DNA from: Candidatus Heimdallarchaeota archaeon
GTDB taxonomy: Archaea > Asgardarchaeota > Heimdallarchaeia > Heimdallarchaeales > Kariarchaeaceae
Direction: 5' to 3'
Assembly (NCBI GenBank): GCA_030149205.1
Contig: JASBSB010000007.1
Coordinates: 548,473-612,472, forward strand
DNA length: 64,000 nt
Below, in pieces: positions 44,639-54,102 of this stretch. The notes below the pieces were generated by a model. The model was not told the origin of the DNA, ran no database searches, and saw only the letters and a program-made list of their open reading frames with translations. A program made the translations under genes and the position numbers. Every line of letters begins with the position of its first letter. The stretch's first letter is position 1.

Positions 44639-44683
44639 TATTAAACGTAACTCAAAACACTTTAAAATTACTAAAAAAACACA

Positions 44684-47119
44684 ATGTTGATTGTGAGTAA
44701 GTCCAGCAAAATTTTAAAAGGCATTCTGATTATGGTGCTCTTGATAACCACTCCACTTGCGGGAATCTATATTGGTGTGAAAAACACATCTGACCACTTC
44801 TACACGAATATGAAATTTCCACAATTATCTAAGGCAGTCACTGTTTCTAGAGATAGCAAAGGAGTTCCAACAATATCTGGATCAAATCTTAATGATGTTC
44901 TCTTCGTTCAGGGATATGAGATTGCCAGGGATCGGTTATGGCAGTTGGAATTTTACCGGAGTCTTTCGAATGGGGAACTTTCAAGGATTCTTGGGCCATC
45001 TCTTCTTGAGACTGACAAATTCATTCATAACATCCTGATTCCAAACGCAAACGAGTACAATGCTGCGCATATCAACTCAACACTTCGATCAATGGTAGAA
45101 AGTTATATTGACGGAATTAACAAATTTATTTTGGGTCATTTAGACTCTCTTCCATTAGAATTCCAGTTACTTGGGGTAAAGCCCAAACTCTGGCAGGTGA
45201 AGGATGTGTTTGGAATGCAAAGTGCAATGGCCCTAAATTTTGCATTTGGAGGGTTATCCACAGAGTTACTAAGACAGGACACCATAAAGAAAGTTGGAGT
45301 GAAAAAGATGTTAGAGCTATTTCCGGTGCTGTATCCACCCGCAAGAAAATATTTGTTAAGTCTCAATCACACAACACCATTGCCATATATCAATTCCAAG
45401 TTTAATCTAAACAAAATAAAGAGAGCTCTTTATGGGACAGGATTTTCTTCACAGTTGTTTGCCTCCAATAATTGGGTTGTTTCAGGTGCTAAAACAGTAT
45501 CGGGACATCCCCTTATATCGAACGACCCTCACCTTGGACTTGCTGTCCCTGGACTTTGGTATCAGGTAAATCTTGAGACTCCAGAATTTCATGCACAAGG
45601 TTTTACGCTTCCAGGAACTCCGTTTGTAATTCTTGGACACAATAGGTATGTTGCTTGGGGAGCGACTTCAGGGTTGACCGATGTTGTTGATTTGTATTAT
45701 CTCAATCAGAATGGTACACATTATTTGGTCAACAACTCAACTTGGAAGCCATTTCAACTCTTAAAAGAGTATATCCCTCAAAAGGATGGTTCAAATGTTA
45801 CTGTAGAAATTAAACTCACAGATTTTGGCCCAATGATGAATCTAACTCAGGGATATTATGCTTTTCAGTGGGTAAACAATATGAAGTATTCCAATAACCA
45901 GATCTTTCGGTCAATCTATGATCTGAACACAGCAAAAAGTGTGCAAGACGCACATAATGCACTCAGGTATTTTGAGGTTCCTGGGTTAAATTTTGTTTTG
46001 GCAGACGTTCAAAACAACATCGCCTATCAGTTTGTCGGGAAACTGCCCACAAGGAAAACAGGATTTGGATTGATACCACACAACGGGAGCAACGGTCAGT
46101 TTTATTGGAACGGTACGATTCCATACTCTGAAAACTACTATGTCTTGAATCCATCTTCTCACTTTTTCGCAACAGCAAACGAAAGAGTAGATCCGCGAGA
46201 GAAATTTTACATATCTGAGGCATTTGCATTAAAATATAGGGACGCTAGGATCTCAGAAGTTTTGGCGAACTTTACTGATTTTAAAACAGATAATCTAGGG
46301 AAGTTTACAGTGAATGATATGATGCGACTACAAGCTGATGTAAAAACCTTGGTCGCTCAGGATTTGCTTTTGCCAGTGCTCCCATATTTTAATGGACAGA
46401 TTTCCAAATTAAATAACTCTAATGTCATCCAATCAATTAAATTGCTTGACTCTTGGAATCTTCGAATGGACAAAAATCAGATTGCACCAACCATCTTTAC
46501 AACGTATCGTCTCTTCTATACTCAAATGACCTTTTTAGATGATGTTGGACAGGAGATAACCAACGCCCTCTCATACTCAGGTATTCGAGTAATAGCAAAT
46601 CTGTTAAAGACGAACATTAACAGTCCTTGGTTTGATATAAATGGAACGAAGAAGAAGGAAAACGGGTATGACATTGCTCTGTTAAGCTTAGAAAAAGCAG
46701 TTCAGTATCTTGAGACCCGGTTAGGTAAGAATATGAATGGATGGAAATGGGGGAGTATTCATCAAACCTACTTTAAACACCCTTTGTCCTCTGTTCCAGA
46801 GTTATCCTTTTTGAATATTGGTCCACAGCCCTCAAACGGTTCTGTTTTTACGGTAAATGCAATATATGGACCGACCTATCATAACGGGAAAATCACCTAC
46901 AGTGATAACTATGGGCCATCGTTTAGATTTTCATTTGAGGTTGAACCGACTTGGAGTAAAACTTATGGGATTTACGCACCTGGGTCGAATGGAGTTTATC
47001 TGGATCCAAACTATTCCAGTGGATACAATAATTGGTTAAATTTCAAGTATTCTCATTGGACTTTTTCAGCAACTGAAGCACAAAAATCTGCACAATTTAT
47101 CTATGTTTATTCTCCTTAA
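44684..47119 (+). CDS. Exported penicillin-acylase-family Ntn hydrolase
   Basis: 811 residues with an N-terminal signal/anchor (ILKGILIMVLLITTPLAGIYIG). Residues about 50-240 form the alpha part (VTVSRDSKGVPTISG, GYEIARDRLWQLEFYRSLS). The beta chain would start at the Ser of ASNNWVVSG, followed by ISNDPHLGLAVPGLWYQ. Family members self-cleave before this Ser and hydrolyse amides such as acyl-homoserine lactones, lipopeptides or beta-lactams; the substrate is unknown here. Several N-glycosylation sequons support an exterior location. Four-base convergent overlap with the next gene. Confidence 0.88.
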   Translation: MLIVSKSSKILKGILIMVLLITTPLAGIYIGVKNTSDHFYTNMKFPQLSKAVTVSRDSKGVPTISGSNLNDVLFVQGYEIARDRLWQLEFYRSLSNGELSRILGPSLLETDKFIHNILIPNANEYNAAHINSTLRSMVESYIDGINKFILGHLDSLPLEFQLLGVKPKLWQVKDVFGMQSAMALNFAFGGLSTELLRQDTIKKVGVKKMLELFPVLYPPARKYLLSLNHTTPLPYINSKFNLNKIKRALYGTGFSSQLFASNNWVVSGAKTVSGHPLISNDPHLGLAVPGLWYQVNLETPEFHAQGFTLPGTPFVILGHNRYVAWGATSGLTDVVDLYYLNQNGTHYLVNNSTWKPFQLLKEYIPQKDGSNVTVEIKLTDFGPMMNLTQGYYAFQWVNNMKYSNNQIFRSIYDLNTAKSVQDAHNALRYFEVPGLNFVLADVQNNIAYQFVGKLPTRKTGFGLIPHNGSNGQFYWNGTIPYSENYYVLNPSSHFFATANERVDPREKFYISEAFALKYRDARISEVLANFTDFKTDNLGKFTVNDMMRLQADVKTLVAQDLLLPVLPYFNGQISKLNNSNVIQSIKLLDSWNLRMDKNQIAPTIFTTYRLFYTQMTFLDDVGQEITNALSYSGIRVIANLLKTNINSPWFDINGTKKKENGYDIALLSLEKAVQYLETRLGKNMNGWKWGSIHQTYFKHPLSSVPELSFLNIGPQPSNGSVFTVNAIYGPTYHNGKITYSDNYGPSFRFSFEVEPTWSKTYGIYAPGSNGVYLDPNYSSGYNNWLNFKYSHWTFSATEAQKSAQFIYVYSP

Positions 47120-48294
47120 AAGGACTCATTGATGTCAACATCAATAGGTGTAAACATATTCGAGATGGTCATCTCAGTCTTTTCATCAAGCTTTGACCAA
47201 CCCATTAATCTAAATCTTTCAAAGTTATATCTAGAATAAATGATTTCTGTTAAAGCACGTATGTTTAGTTTCTGACCCTTTTCATTTGATGGAGTTACAG
47301 ATAGCCTTCCATCCTTTCCTTCAAACTTCCAAGTCGAGTTGTTGTTTTCTATCCATTCGTCTTCAATCTCAAGGATAACTGAACCGTTTGTCGCTTCAAT
47401 CCCATTCAAACCTCTTACATCAATTATTCGTGCCATTGGGGAAGGTACCCAGTCACGTGTCTTTGATTGTGCTTTTAAATCGGGTAACCATGATTCCACC
47501 TGTTCTTTTCTTGAGGTTTGAAATTTTATGCTCAACACCTGATCTTTATGAGCCTCCATCCACTTTAAAATTGCATATCTACCAACCTCATTAAGAAAGG
47601 TAAGTTCTCTCACCTTCATTTCTCCCTCAAATCCTGTCATCTTGTAATTAACCCAGGCGATTGTTTTGTTATATTCATCTCGAATTGAGAGTGCCCAATA
47701 ATCTTTAAACGTGTAATGGTCATATCTTGACCGGTTAAACTTTGCAGCTCCATATAATGTTTCAACTAGATTAGATTTATAATCATAATATTGTTCTAAA
47801 ACATCAACTAACCTATCCCTTGAGTAAATTATACCTTTTGGTAGCTGAATATCCTTAGTTTTGATGTTTCTGGGATTTACCTCCACCTCTTGTATCTGAG
47901 GAAGGTTTACATATCCAAATTTCCGATAAAAACTTTCCCGAAATGGGTATAATGCACTAACATACTGTGAGTTTTTCAACATCTTAGACAATAAGTGCTC
48001 CATCAATGCTGTTACATACCCCTTGTTTCTATGCTCAGGGTTAGTGGCAACACCTGCAACACCACCCATAGGGATGACTTTACCCCTTACATTCTGATCT
48101 AAGGGGACTATCGTTCCTGTGGTGACAACTTCATTTCCTTTCCAAATCAAAAAAATCTCATCTTCTGTTGTCTCTAAAAATTTCTTTCTATCCTCAGAAA
48201 TCATTACAGGAGAGGGGGCGAATGCATATGTTGTCATCTCCGCTGCAATTAGTTTTTCCTTCATAGTCTTAGCAGGTTTAATCTGAATTGTCAT
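47116..48294 (-). CDS. Eis-like GNAT N-acetyltransferase
   Basis: 392 residues in the Eis layout: N-terminal GNAT with acetyl-CoA loop VATNPEHRNKGYVTALM and YPFRESFYRKFGY, a second degenerate GNAT half, and an SCP2-like C-terminal domain (GSVILEIEDEWIENNNSTW). Such enzymes acetylate amines on small molecules or proteins. No signal peptide. ATG start. Confidence 0.85.
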   Translation of the reverse strand: MTIQIKPAKTMKEKLIAAEMTTYAFAPSPVMISEDRKKFLETTEDEIFLIWKGNEVVTTGTIVPLDQNVRGKVIPMGGVAGVATNPEHRNKGYVTALMEHLLSKMLKNSQYVSALYPFRESFYRKFGYVNLPQIQEVEVNPRNIKTKDIQLPKGIIYSRDRLVDVLEQYYDYKSNLVETLYGAAKFNRSRYDHYTFKDYWALSIRDEYNKTIAWVNYKMTGFEGEMKVRELTFLNEVGRYAILKWMEAHKDQVLSIKFQTSRKEQVESWLPDLKAQSKTRDWVPSPMARIIDVRGLNGIEATNGSVILEIEDEWIENNNSTWKFEGKDGRLSVTPSNEKGQKLNIRALTEIIYSRYNFERFRLMGWSKLDEKTEMTISNMFTPIDVDINESF

Positions 48295-48406
48295 GATTCT
48301 CTATTTTCAGCTATTATTTATTTATAGCCAAAAGAAAATGAATTAAAAAATTCTTTTTTGACATGCCATTGAAAAGGATTAATTAGGTGAAAAGTTCTCT
48401 TAAATT

Positions 48407-50218
48407 ATGTGTGGAATTGCAGGTGTCTTTGGAACAGATGACAAGACCCTAGTAACAGATATGGTCTCAACCTTTCAAAATAGGGGGCCAGATCACAAAG
48501 GTTTTGCAACTACAGATATTGCAGTTCTGGGGAATGCAAGGTTATCAATTATTGATGTTGCAGGGAGTGATCAGCCAATTTGGGATGAACAAGGGCAAGT
48601 CTGCATCGTAGCAAACTGTGAGATTTACAATTTTAAATCTGTTAAAGCCACACTATTGGAGAAAGGTCATCATTTTATGACTAATGGTGATACAGAAGTT
48701 ATTCTTCAAGCTTACCTAGAATATGGATTAGATTTTGCTCAATATATTGATGGTATATTTGCAGTCGCTATCCTTGACCTAAACAAGAAAAGATTGGTAC
48801 TTGCCAGGGACAGGTTAGGAATAAAACCCCTGTATTACACCTTTGTTAAAGATAAACTATTGTTTGCCTCAGAAATCAAAGCTATTCTTAAATTTCAAGA
48901 GATCACTCCAACTTTAAATTATCCTGCTCTCCAGTGGTTTTTAGAATTAGGATATATTAGCGGGGTTCATTCTCTGTTTGAGGGAATTCAACAATTGCTT
49001 CCTGGAACAGTTATGTCTGTGGATCCCTCTGGGAAAACGATGAAGAAATACTTTAAATTACAAAACGGAACAACAGGTAAATTAGATATAAATATCTTGG
49101 ACACCTTGATTGATGAGGCAGTAAACTCACAACTGATATCAGAAAGACCTTTAGGAATTTATTTATCAGGTGGATTGGATAGTTCCATTGTCGCTTCTTA
49201 TGCAGCCAAGCATCTTGATAAGGTCATGACATTTACACAGAATTTTGGGGAGGTCAATGAAACGGCAAACGCTAGGTTGTTATCTGAGCAAATTGGTGCA
49301 GAACATTTTACGCTTAACCATGACCCTGATACTGAGATCCGAGATGTGAGGAAGATGCTTTATTTTATGGAACATCCAACTTTTGGAATGTCGGCAACTT
49401 ACGAATTAGCGCAGTTTGCCAAATCCAAGGGTAATGTGGTGATGCTTTCTGGTCTTGGCGGTGATGAAATCTTTGGAGGGTACGTCCAACATGCCAGAGC
49501 TGCTAAAATTTCTGCTTTTCCTAACATCCCCCTACTCAGCCGTTCTACAGGCAAGTTATTTGAAAGCTTCAATCAAATGAAACTCTCAAGGTATGCATAT
49601 TCAATGGGTTCAACACTTGATAAGATCAGGGCAGTAAAATACTCGGAATCACCAAAGGTGATGAAGGCATTAATCTCAAAAGAATTCAGAGAGGTTCCTG
49701 AAACAGAGGTTTTCAATTACAACCCAAATAAGGATTTTTTCAAGGTAATGGAGTCTGAGTTGATCTATGGGCAACTTGATGGTAACTACCTGAAGATCGC
49801 AGATAGAATGTCTATGGCGGCTTCAATAGAAATGCGAGTTCCGTTTCTCGATACACCACTTTTGCAATACTCATTAAATCTGCCTCGTACGGACAAAATC
49901 AGGAATAATGTGTCAAAATTTGGGTTAAGAAAGTTAGCTGGTGAACAACTAAGCCTTCCTAAACAGATCATTAAGAAGGGTGAGGATGCTTCGAACAAGG
50001 GTGGCTACGGTTTCTCGGCAGCAGAGTTTTGGAAAGAAAGTCTCGGAGAGTATGTTAAAACCCAATTAGATTCGTCTATAATTCGTGAATACAAGGTTTT
50101 TGATGAAAATCAGGTTAAAAATTATCTTTCCAAGGTGCGTTCCTATGCCCAGATAAGGACACTGTGGCATATTGCCACAACACATGAGCTAATAGATATT
50201 TTCCAAATGCAAATTTAA
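48407..50218 (+). CDS. asnB: Asparagine synthetase (glutamine-hydrolysing)
   Basis: 603 residues: an N-terminal GATase II domain starting MCGIAGVFG with FQNRGPDHKGF, and a synthetase domain with the ATP loop LSGGLDSSIVAS, LSGLGGDEIFGGY and RVPFLDTPLL. Makes Asn from Asp, ATP and Gln. In the glutaminase oxyanion segment the usual NGEIYN reads NCEIYN (codon TGT). Distantly similar enzymes act on other carboxylates, but length and motifs fit AsnB. Confidence 0.9.
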   Translation: MCGIAGVFGTDDKTLVTDMVSTFQNRGPDHKGFATTDIAVLGNARLSIIDVAGSDQPIWDEQGQVCIVANCEIYNFKSVKATLLEKGHHFMTNGDTEVILQAYLEYGLDFAQYIDGIFAVAILDLNKKRLVLARDRLGIKPLYYTFVKDKLLFASEIKAILKFQEITPTLNYPALQWFLELGYISGVHSLFEGIQQLLPGTVMSVDPSGKTMKKYFKLQNGTTGKLDINILDTLIDEAVNSQLISERPLGIYLSGGLDSSIVASYAAKHLDKVMTFTQNFGEVNETANARLLSEQIGAEHFTLNHDPDTEIRDVRKMLYFMEHPTFGMSATYELAQFAKSKGNVVMLSGLGGDEIFGGYVQHARAAKISAFPNIPLLSRSTGKLFESFNQMKLSRYAYSMGSTLDKIRAVKYSESPKVMKALISKEFREVPETEVFNYNPNKDFFKVMESELIYGQLDGNYLKIADRMSMAASIEMRVPFLDTPLLQYSLNLPRTDKIRNNVSKFGLRKLAGEQLSLPKQIIKKGEDASNKGGYGFSAAEFWKESLGEYVKTQLDSSIIREYKVFDENQVKNYLSKVRSYAQIRTLWHIATTHELIDIFQMQI

Positions 50219-50248
50219 CTTCATGGCTTAACATCAAATAATGCGAAG

Positions 50249-50794
50249 TTGGTGTTACCCAATGTTGAAAAGGTCACATTAAGACTACCTAAATCTCCTT
50301 ATGTCCCTGATGGATACCTTCCGATTGAAAATTTAAATATTCTTGTTAAAAGTCCAGAATTTAAACCCTTAGTCCCTAGAGAAGACTTTTCTAAATTTAG
50401 GGTAGCCTCTAAATTACTCTTCCTTTGGGTCGTTATTATTGTTGTTATCACTATCTTGATAGCTTTAGTTAATTATCTTCCATTATTTCCGACTTACGTT
50501 GCCTTCTTTCTTTTTGTAACTCCAAATGCAATATTGTTGTTTTATATAACAGGAGTAATCACCGCGAATATTATACCAATCTGGTTTGGAACCTTAGAAT
50601 CTGAAACTAATACTGAATTTGTAAAACTAAAGTACACATTCTTAAAAATCAAAACTGTCAAGATTGAAATTTGTAGACTATTTAACCCAGTTTTACTGGT
50701 GAATAGTAATTTGATTTACATGTTGATTTTAACTGAAGATGGAAATATTTTCTACAGGTATACAATTGGAAGATTACTAAATTTAAGTTATTAA
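50249..50794 (+). CDS. Small membrane protein with two transmembrane helices
   Basis: 181 residues. A soluble N-terminal third (KVTLRLPKSPYVPDGYLPIE) is followed by two hydrophobic helices (LLFLWVVIIVVITILIALV and VAFFLFVTPNAILLFYITGVI) and a beta-rich C-terminal part. No family recognised. TTG start in the track; GTG at 50252 is equally possible. It lies 30 bp after asnB and could be cotranscribed. Confidence 0.5.
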   Translation: MVLPNVEKVTLRLPKSPYVPDGYLPIENLNILVKSPEFKPLVPREDFSKFRVASKLLFLWVVIIVVITILIALVNYLPLFPTYVAFFLFVTPNAILLFYITGVITANIIPIWFGTLESETNTEFVKLKYTFLKIKTVKIEICRLFNPVLLVNSNLIYMLILTEDGNIFYRYTIGRLLNLSY

Positions 50795-51144
50795 ACTGAG
50801 ACAATTCGTAATAAAAAGCAGTTAATACCATATTTTGATTTACAATAAAATTCAAATATTTTACGAAACAATCAAATCTGAAAACGATTCCTTCATTAAT
50901 TTTTGTCACATGAAAATTTAAAATTGGTAATTTTCCCAATAATTGAATCTTCCCAGACTGTGCTGAAATATGGCTTTTTATAAAATTATATGCGGTTTTA
51001 AAATGGATATAAGATATTTTATGTAATTAATAAGTAACAACAAACTTAAAAGAGTTAAAACTTTGAGGAATGTGCGATTTTATCGACACACGGTGATTAA
51101 ATCAGAAAAAAAGGTACGAGATTTTTCCCGTAGGAGGATAAAAC
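50795..51144. other. Intergenic region upstream of the subtilisin-like gene
   Basis: 350 bp of very A/T-rich sequence. A TATA-like GATATAAGATATTTTATG lies near 51006-51023, giving about 100 nt of 5' leader before a strong GGAGG Shine-Dalgarno. The minus-strand ORF 50682-50939 and plus-strand ORF 51063-51251 in this interval look like shadows. Confidence 0.5.
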
Positions 51145-54039
51145 ATGAAAGTTACAAAATCAAACATAATACTAGTTATCATGCTCTCACTTGTAACAAT
51201 CGGTATGACGGTGCAGACACTCCCCTTCACCACAAATATCGATCCTGTTAAAGAAGTGATCATAAGCTTTGAACCAGCTCAAAGTAATACTGTTTTAGGT
51301 AAACTTGCGAGCTATGGTGTAAACATAATCGAAAAGTACAACATCATATCTGCTGTTGCTGTGACATTACCGAGTTCTTTGGTTAATGTTGTATCTCAGA
51401 TTCCTGGGGTAAAATATGTCGAGGACAATGCTCATTATACTAAGGATATAACTCCTAATGATCCCCGTTTCAGTGAATTATGGGGTATGTCAAGAATAAA
51501 AGCCCCTCAAGCCTGGGATCTAACCACTGGTTCGAGTTCAGTTCTTGTGGCAGTAATTGATGAAGGAATCGATATCAATCATCCTGATTTAGCTGCTAAC
51601 ATATGGACAAACCCAGGTGAAATTCCAAACAATGGAATTGACGATGACAACAATGGATACATAGATGATATTAATGGCTGGAACTTTTTGGACAAGAACA
51701 ATCTTGTTTATGGTGGAGATCCAACCAAGGACACCCATGGGACCCACGTTGCAGGGACAATTGGCGCTGTTGGGAACAATGGAATAGGTGTTGTTGGGGT
51801 AAACTGGAATGTGAAAATCATGTCCCTTAAGTTTCTAGGGGCGACCGGTGGTTCTACCACAGATGCAATCTCAGCTGTACAGTACGCTTCAGCTATGGGG
51901 GTAAAGATTATCTCAGCATCTTGGGGTGGTGGTCCATACAATCAAGCTTTGAAGGATGCAATTGATGCTTTTCCTGGTTTATTTGTTGCAGCAGCAGGGA
52001 ACTCCGCAGCAGACAATGATGCAACACCTCACTACCCATCTTCTTATACATCAACAAATTTGATATCAGTTGCTTCAAGTACATCAACTGATGGGATGTC
52101 ATCATTTTCAAATTATGGTGCTACATCTGTAGATATAGCTGCACCAGGATCCAATATCTTGAGTACCTACCCAGGTAACTCATATAACACAATTTCAGGA
52201 ACTTCTATGGCAACACCTCATGTTTCAGGGGCTGCTGCTTTATTGTTGGCTAGGGATCCAACATTAACCACCGCTCAGCTAAAACAGAAACTGATAGATG
52301 GAGTTGACGTTGTACCAGCATTTCAAGGGAAGGTTGTTTCTAACGGTATTTTGAACGTTTATAAGTCAATGACTGGTTCTACCCCACCTCCATCATCAAC
52401 AAAGACCAGTACATTCACAGGTACAGTGTCAAGCACAACTGTAGATCAGGTTCACTATTTCGACCTTACAGCAACCGGAACAATCAGTGCTACTCTCTCC
52501 TGGCCAGCAGGTCCTGATGTGGACATGTATCTATACGCTCCAGGAGTTAACGTATATGGGACTGGGTATGTCACAAGGGCATATACCACCGCAAATCCTG
52601 AGACACTTTCCTACTCAGCAACAATAACTGGTACATGGGCTATTCGTGTCAACTACTACAGTGGCTCATCTGCCAGTTACACATTATCTGTTACATACCC
52701 CGTCTCTGGAACAGTTGATACAACACCTCCAGCTCAGGTGACTGGTCTGACTGCAAATGCTGTCTCTACATCCCAAATCAACCTGGCATGGAATGCAAAC
52801 ACTGAACCAGATCTTGCAAACTACAAGATTTACAGAGGTGGTATTCTTCTCACAAGCACTACAGTTACTTCATACAGTGATACTGGATTGGCTTCTGGCA
52901 CCAGTTACTCCTATCAGGTCTCTGCTGTAGATACCTCTACAAATGAGGGACTAAAATCAACAACAGCAACTGCTACAACTCTAACTCCTTCAGATACAAC
53001 CCCACCAAGTGTGACCATTGTCACTCCAACAGGAACAGTATCTGGAACAGTTGTCGTGGAGGCAACAATTACTGATAACATAGGTGTATCCTCAGCAGAT
53101 TACAGAATTGATACAGGTGTATGGGTTGCACTTATCAAAGGAACGGGCTCCTCATGGACCGCAAATCTAGATACGACAACTTTGACAGATGCTAATCACA
53201 CCATTGAGGTCCGAGGACTTGATGCAGCAGCAAACACTGGAACAGCAACTGGGACTTTCACAGTAAGCAATACTCCACCATCAACTCCTGGTAAATACAC
53301 CTTCACAGGAACTGTTTCGAGCACATCTCCTGATCAGGTATTTTATTTTAATGTTACCACAACTGGAACAATCAGTGCAACTCTATCATGGCCAGCAGGT
53401 CCTGATGTGGATATGTATCTGTACGCACCTGGTGCAAATGTCTATGGGACTGGGTATGTCACAAGGGCATATACCACCGCAAATCCTGAGACACTTTCCT
53501 ACTCGGCTACTACAACAGGTAAATGGGCAATCCGTGTCAATTACTACAGTGGAGCATCCGCAAGTTTCACACTTGATGTTACAGTCCCTGTACCTTCAAC
53601 CACAAAAACCAGTACATTTACTGGAATAGTGTCAAGCGCAACTGTGGATCAAGTCTATTATTTTGACCTTACGGCAACCGGGACAATCAGTGCAACTCTA
53701 TCATGGCCAGCAGGTCCTGATGTGGATATGTATCTATACGCCCCTGGTGTTAATGTGTATGGAACAGGTTATGCAACCCGAGCATACACGACTGCCAATC
53801 CAGAGACATTATCTTTCTCAGCCACCACAACAGGCACTTGGGCAATCCGTGTCAATTACTACAGTGGAGCATCAGCTAGCTTTACTTTAAGTGTTACTTA
53901 TCCTGTTGCTGCTGCAACTCCTGCTAATGTAGGATCAGTTTATGGGACATCATCAATTACTGCACAGTTACCTTCTGGTTCCTTTGGAAGTGATATGGTA
54001 GGCACCTATAGTCCAGCTGTTATTTGGAATTACATCTAA
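51145..54039 (+). CDS. Secreted subtilisin-like serine protease with PPC, FN3 and Ig-like domains
   Basis: 964 residues. Signal peptide (IILVIMLSLVTIGMT), I9-type propeptide (EVIISFEPAQSN...GVKYVEDN), S8 catalytic domain with Asp139 (AVIDEGID), His198 (DTHGTHVAG), oxyanion Asn286 (AAAGNSA) and Ser354 (SGTSMATPHVSG). Then three PPC domains (about 421-520, 718-817, 823-922), one FN3 (about 525-613) and one Ig-like domain (about 616-712). No C-terminal anchor, so it is probably released. ATG with GGAGG seven bases upstream. Confidence 0.95.
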   Translation: MKVTKSNIILVIMLSLVTIGMTVQTLPFTTNIDPVKEVIISFEPAQSNTVLGKLASYGVNIIEKYNIISAVAVTLPSSLVNVVSQIPGVKYVEDNAHYTKDITPNDPRFSELWGMSRIKAPQAWDLTTGSSSVLVAVIDEGIDINHPDLAANIWTNPGEIPNNGIDDDNNGYIDDINGWNFLDKNNLVYGGDPTKDTHGTHVAGTIGAVGNNGIGVVGVNWNVKIMSLKFLGATGGSTTDAISAVQYASAMGVKIISASWGGGPYNQALKDAIDAFPGLFVAAAGNSAADNDATPHYPSSYTSTNLISVASSTSTDGMSSFSNYGATSVDIAAPGSNILSTYPGNSYNTISGTSMATPHVSGAAALLLARDPTLTTAQLKQKLIDGVDVVPAFQGKVVSNGILNVYKSMTGSTPPPSSTKTSTFTGTVSSTTVDQVHYFDLTATGTISATLSWPAGPDVDMYLYAPGVNVYGTGYVTRAYTTANPETLSYSATITGTWAIRVNYYSGSSASYTLSVTYPVSGTVDTTPPAQVTGLTANAVSTSQINLAWNANTEPDLANYKIYRGGILLTSTTVTSYSDTGLASGTSYSYQVSAVDTSTNEGLKSTTATATTLTPSDTTPPSVTIVTPTGTVSGTVVVEATITDNIGVSSADYRIDTGVWVALIKGTGSSWTANLDTTTLTDANHTIEVRGLDAAANTGTATGTFTVSNTPPSTPGKYTFTGTVSSTSPDQVFYFNVTTTGTISATLSWPAGPDVDMYLYAPGANVYGTGYVTRAYTTANPETLSYSATTTGKWAIRVNYYSGASASFTLDVTVPVPSTTKTSTFTGIVSSATVDQVYYFDLTATGTISATLSWPAGPDVDMYLYAPGVNVYGTGYATRAYTTANPETLSFSATTTGTWAIRVNYYSGASASFTLSVTYPVAAATPANVGSVYGTSSITAQLPSGSFGSDMVGTYSPAVIWNYI
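52405..53908 (+). repeat. Three near-identical PPC-domain coding repeats
   Basis: About 300-bp units at 52405-52705, 53296-53593 and 53611-53908 encode TxTGxVSSxxxDQVxYF...LSWPAGPDVDMYLYAPG...YTTANPETLS. Units 1 and 2 share a long stretch of identical DNA (starting GGGACTGGGTATGTCACAAG), while unit 3 has the same protein with more silent changes. This suggests recent duplication or gene conversion between units 1 and 2. Confidence 0.85.
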
Positions 54040-54102
54040 GAATCCTGTAGAATTTAAATAAAATCAAACTATTAATATAAACAAAATAAACTTAATAATT
54101 AT

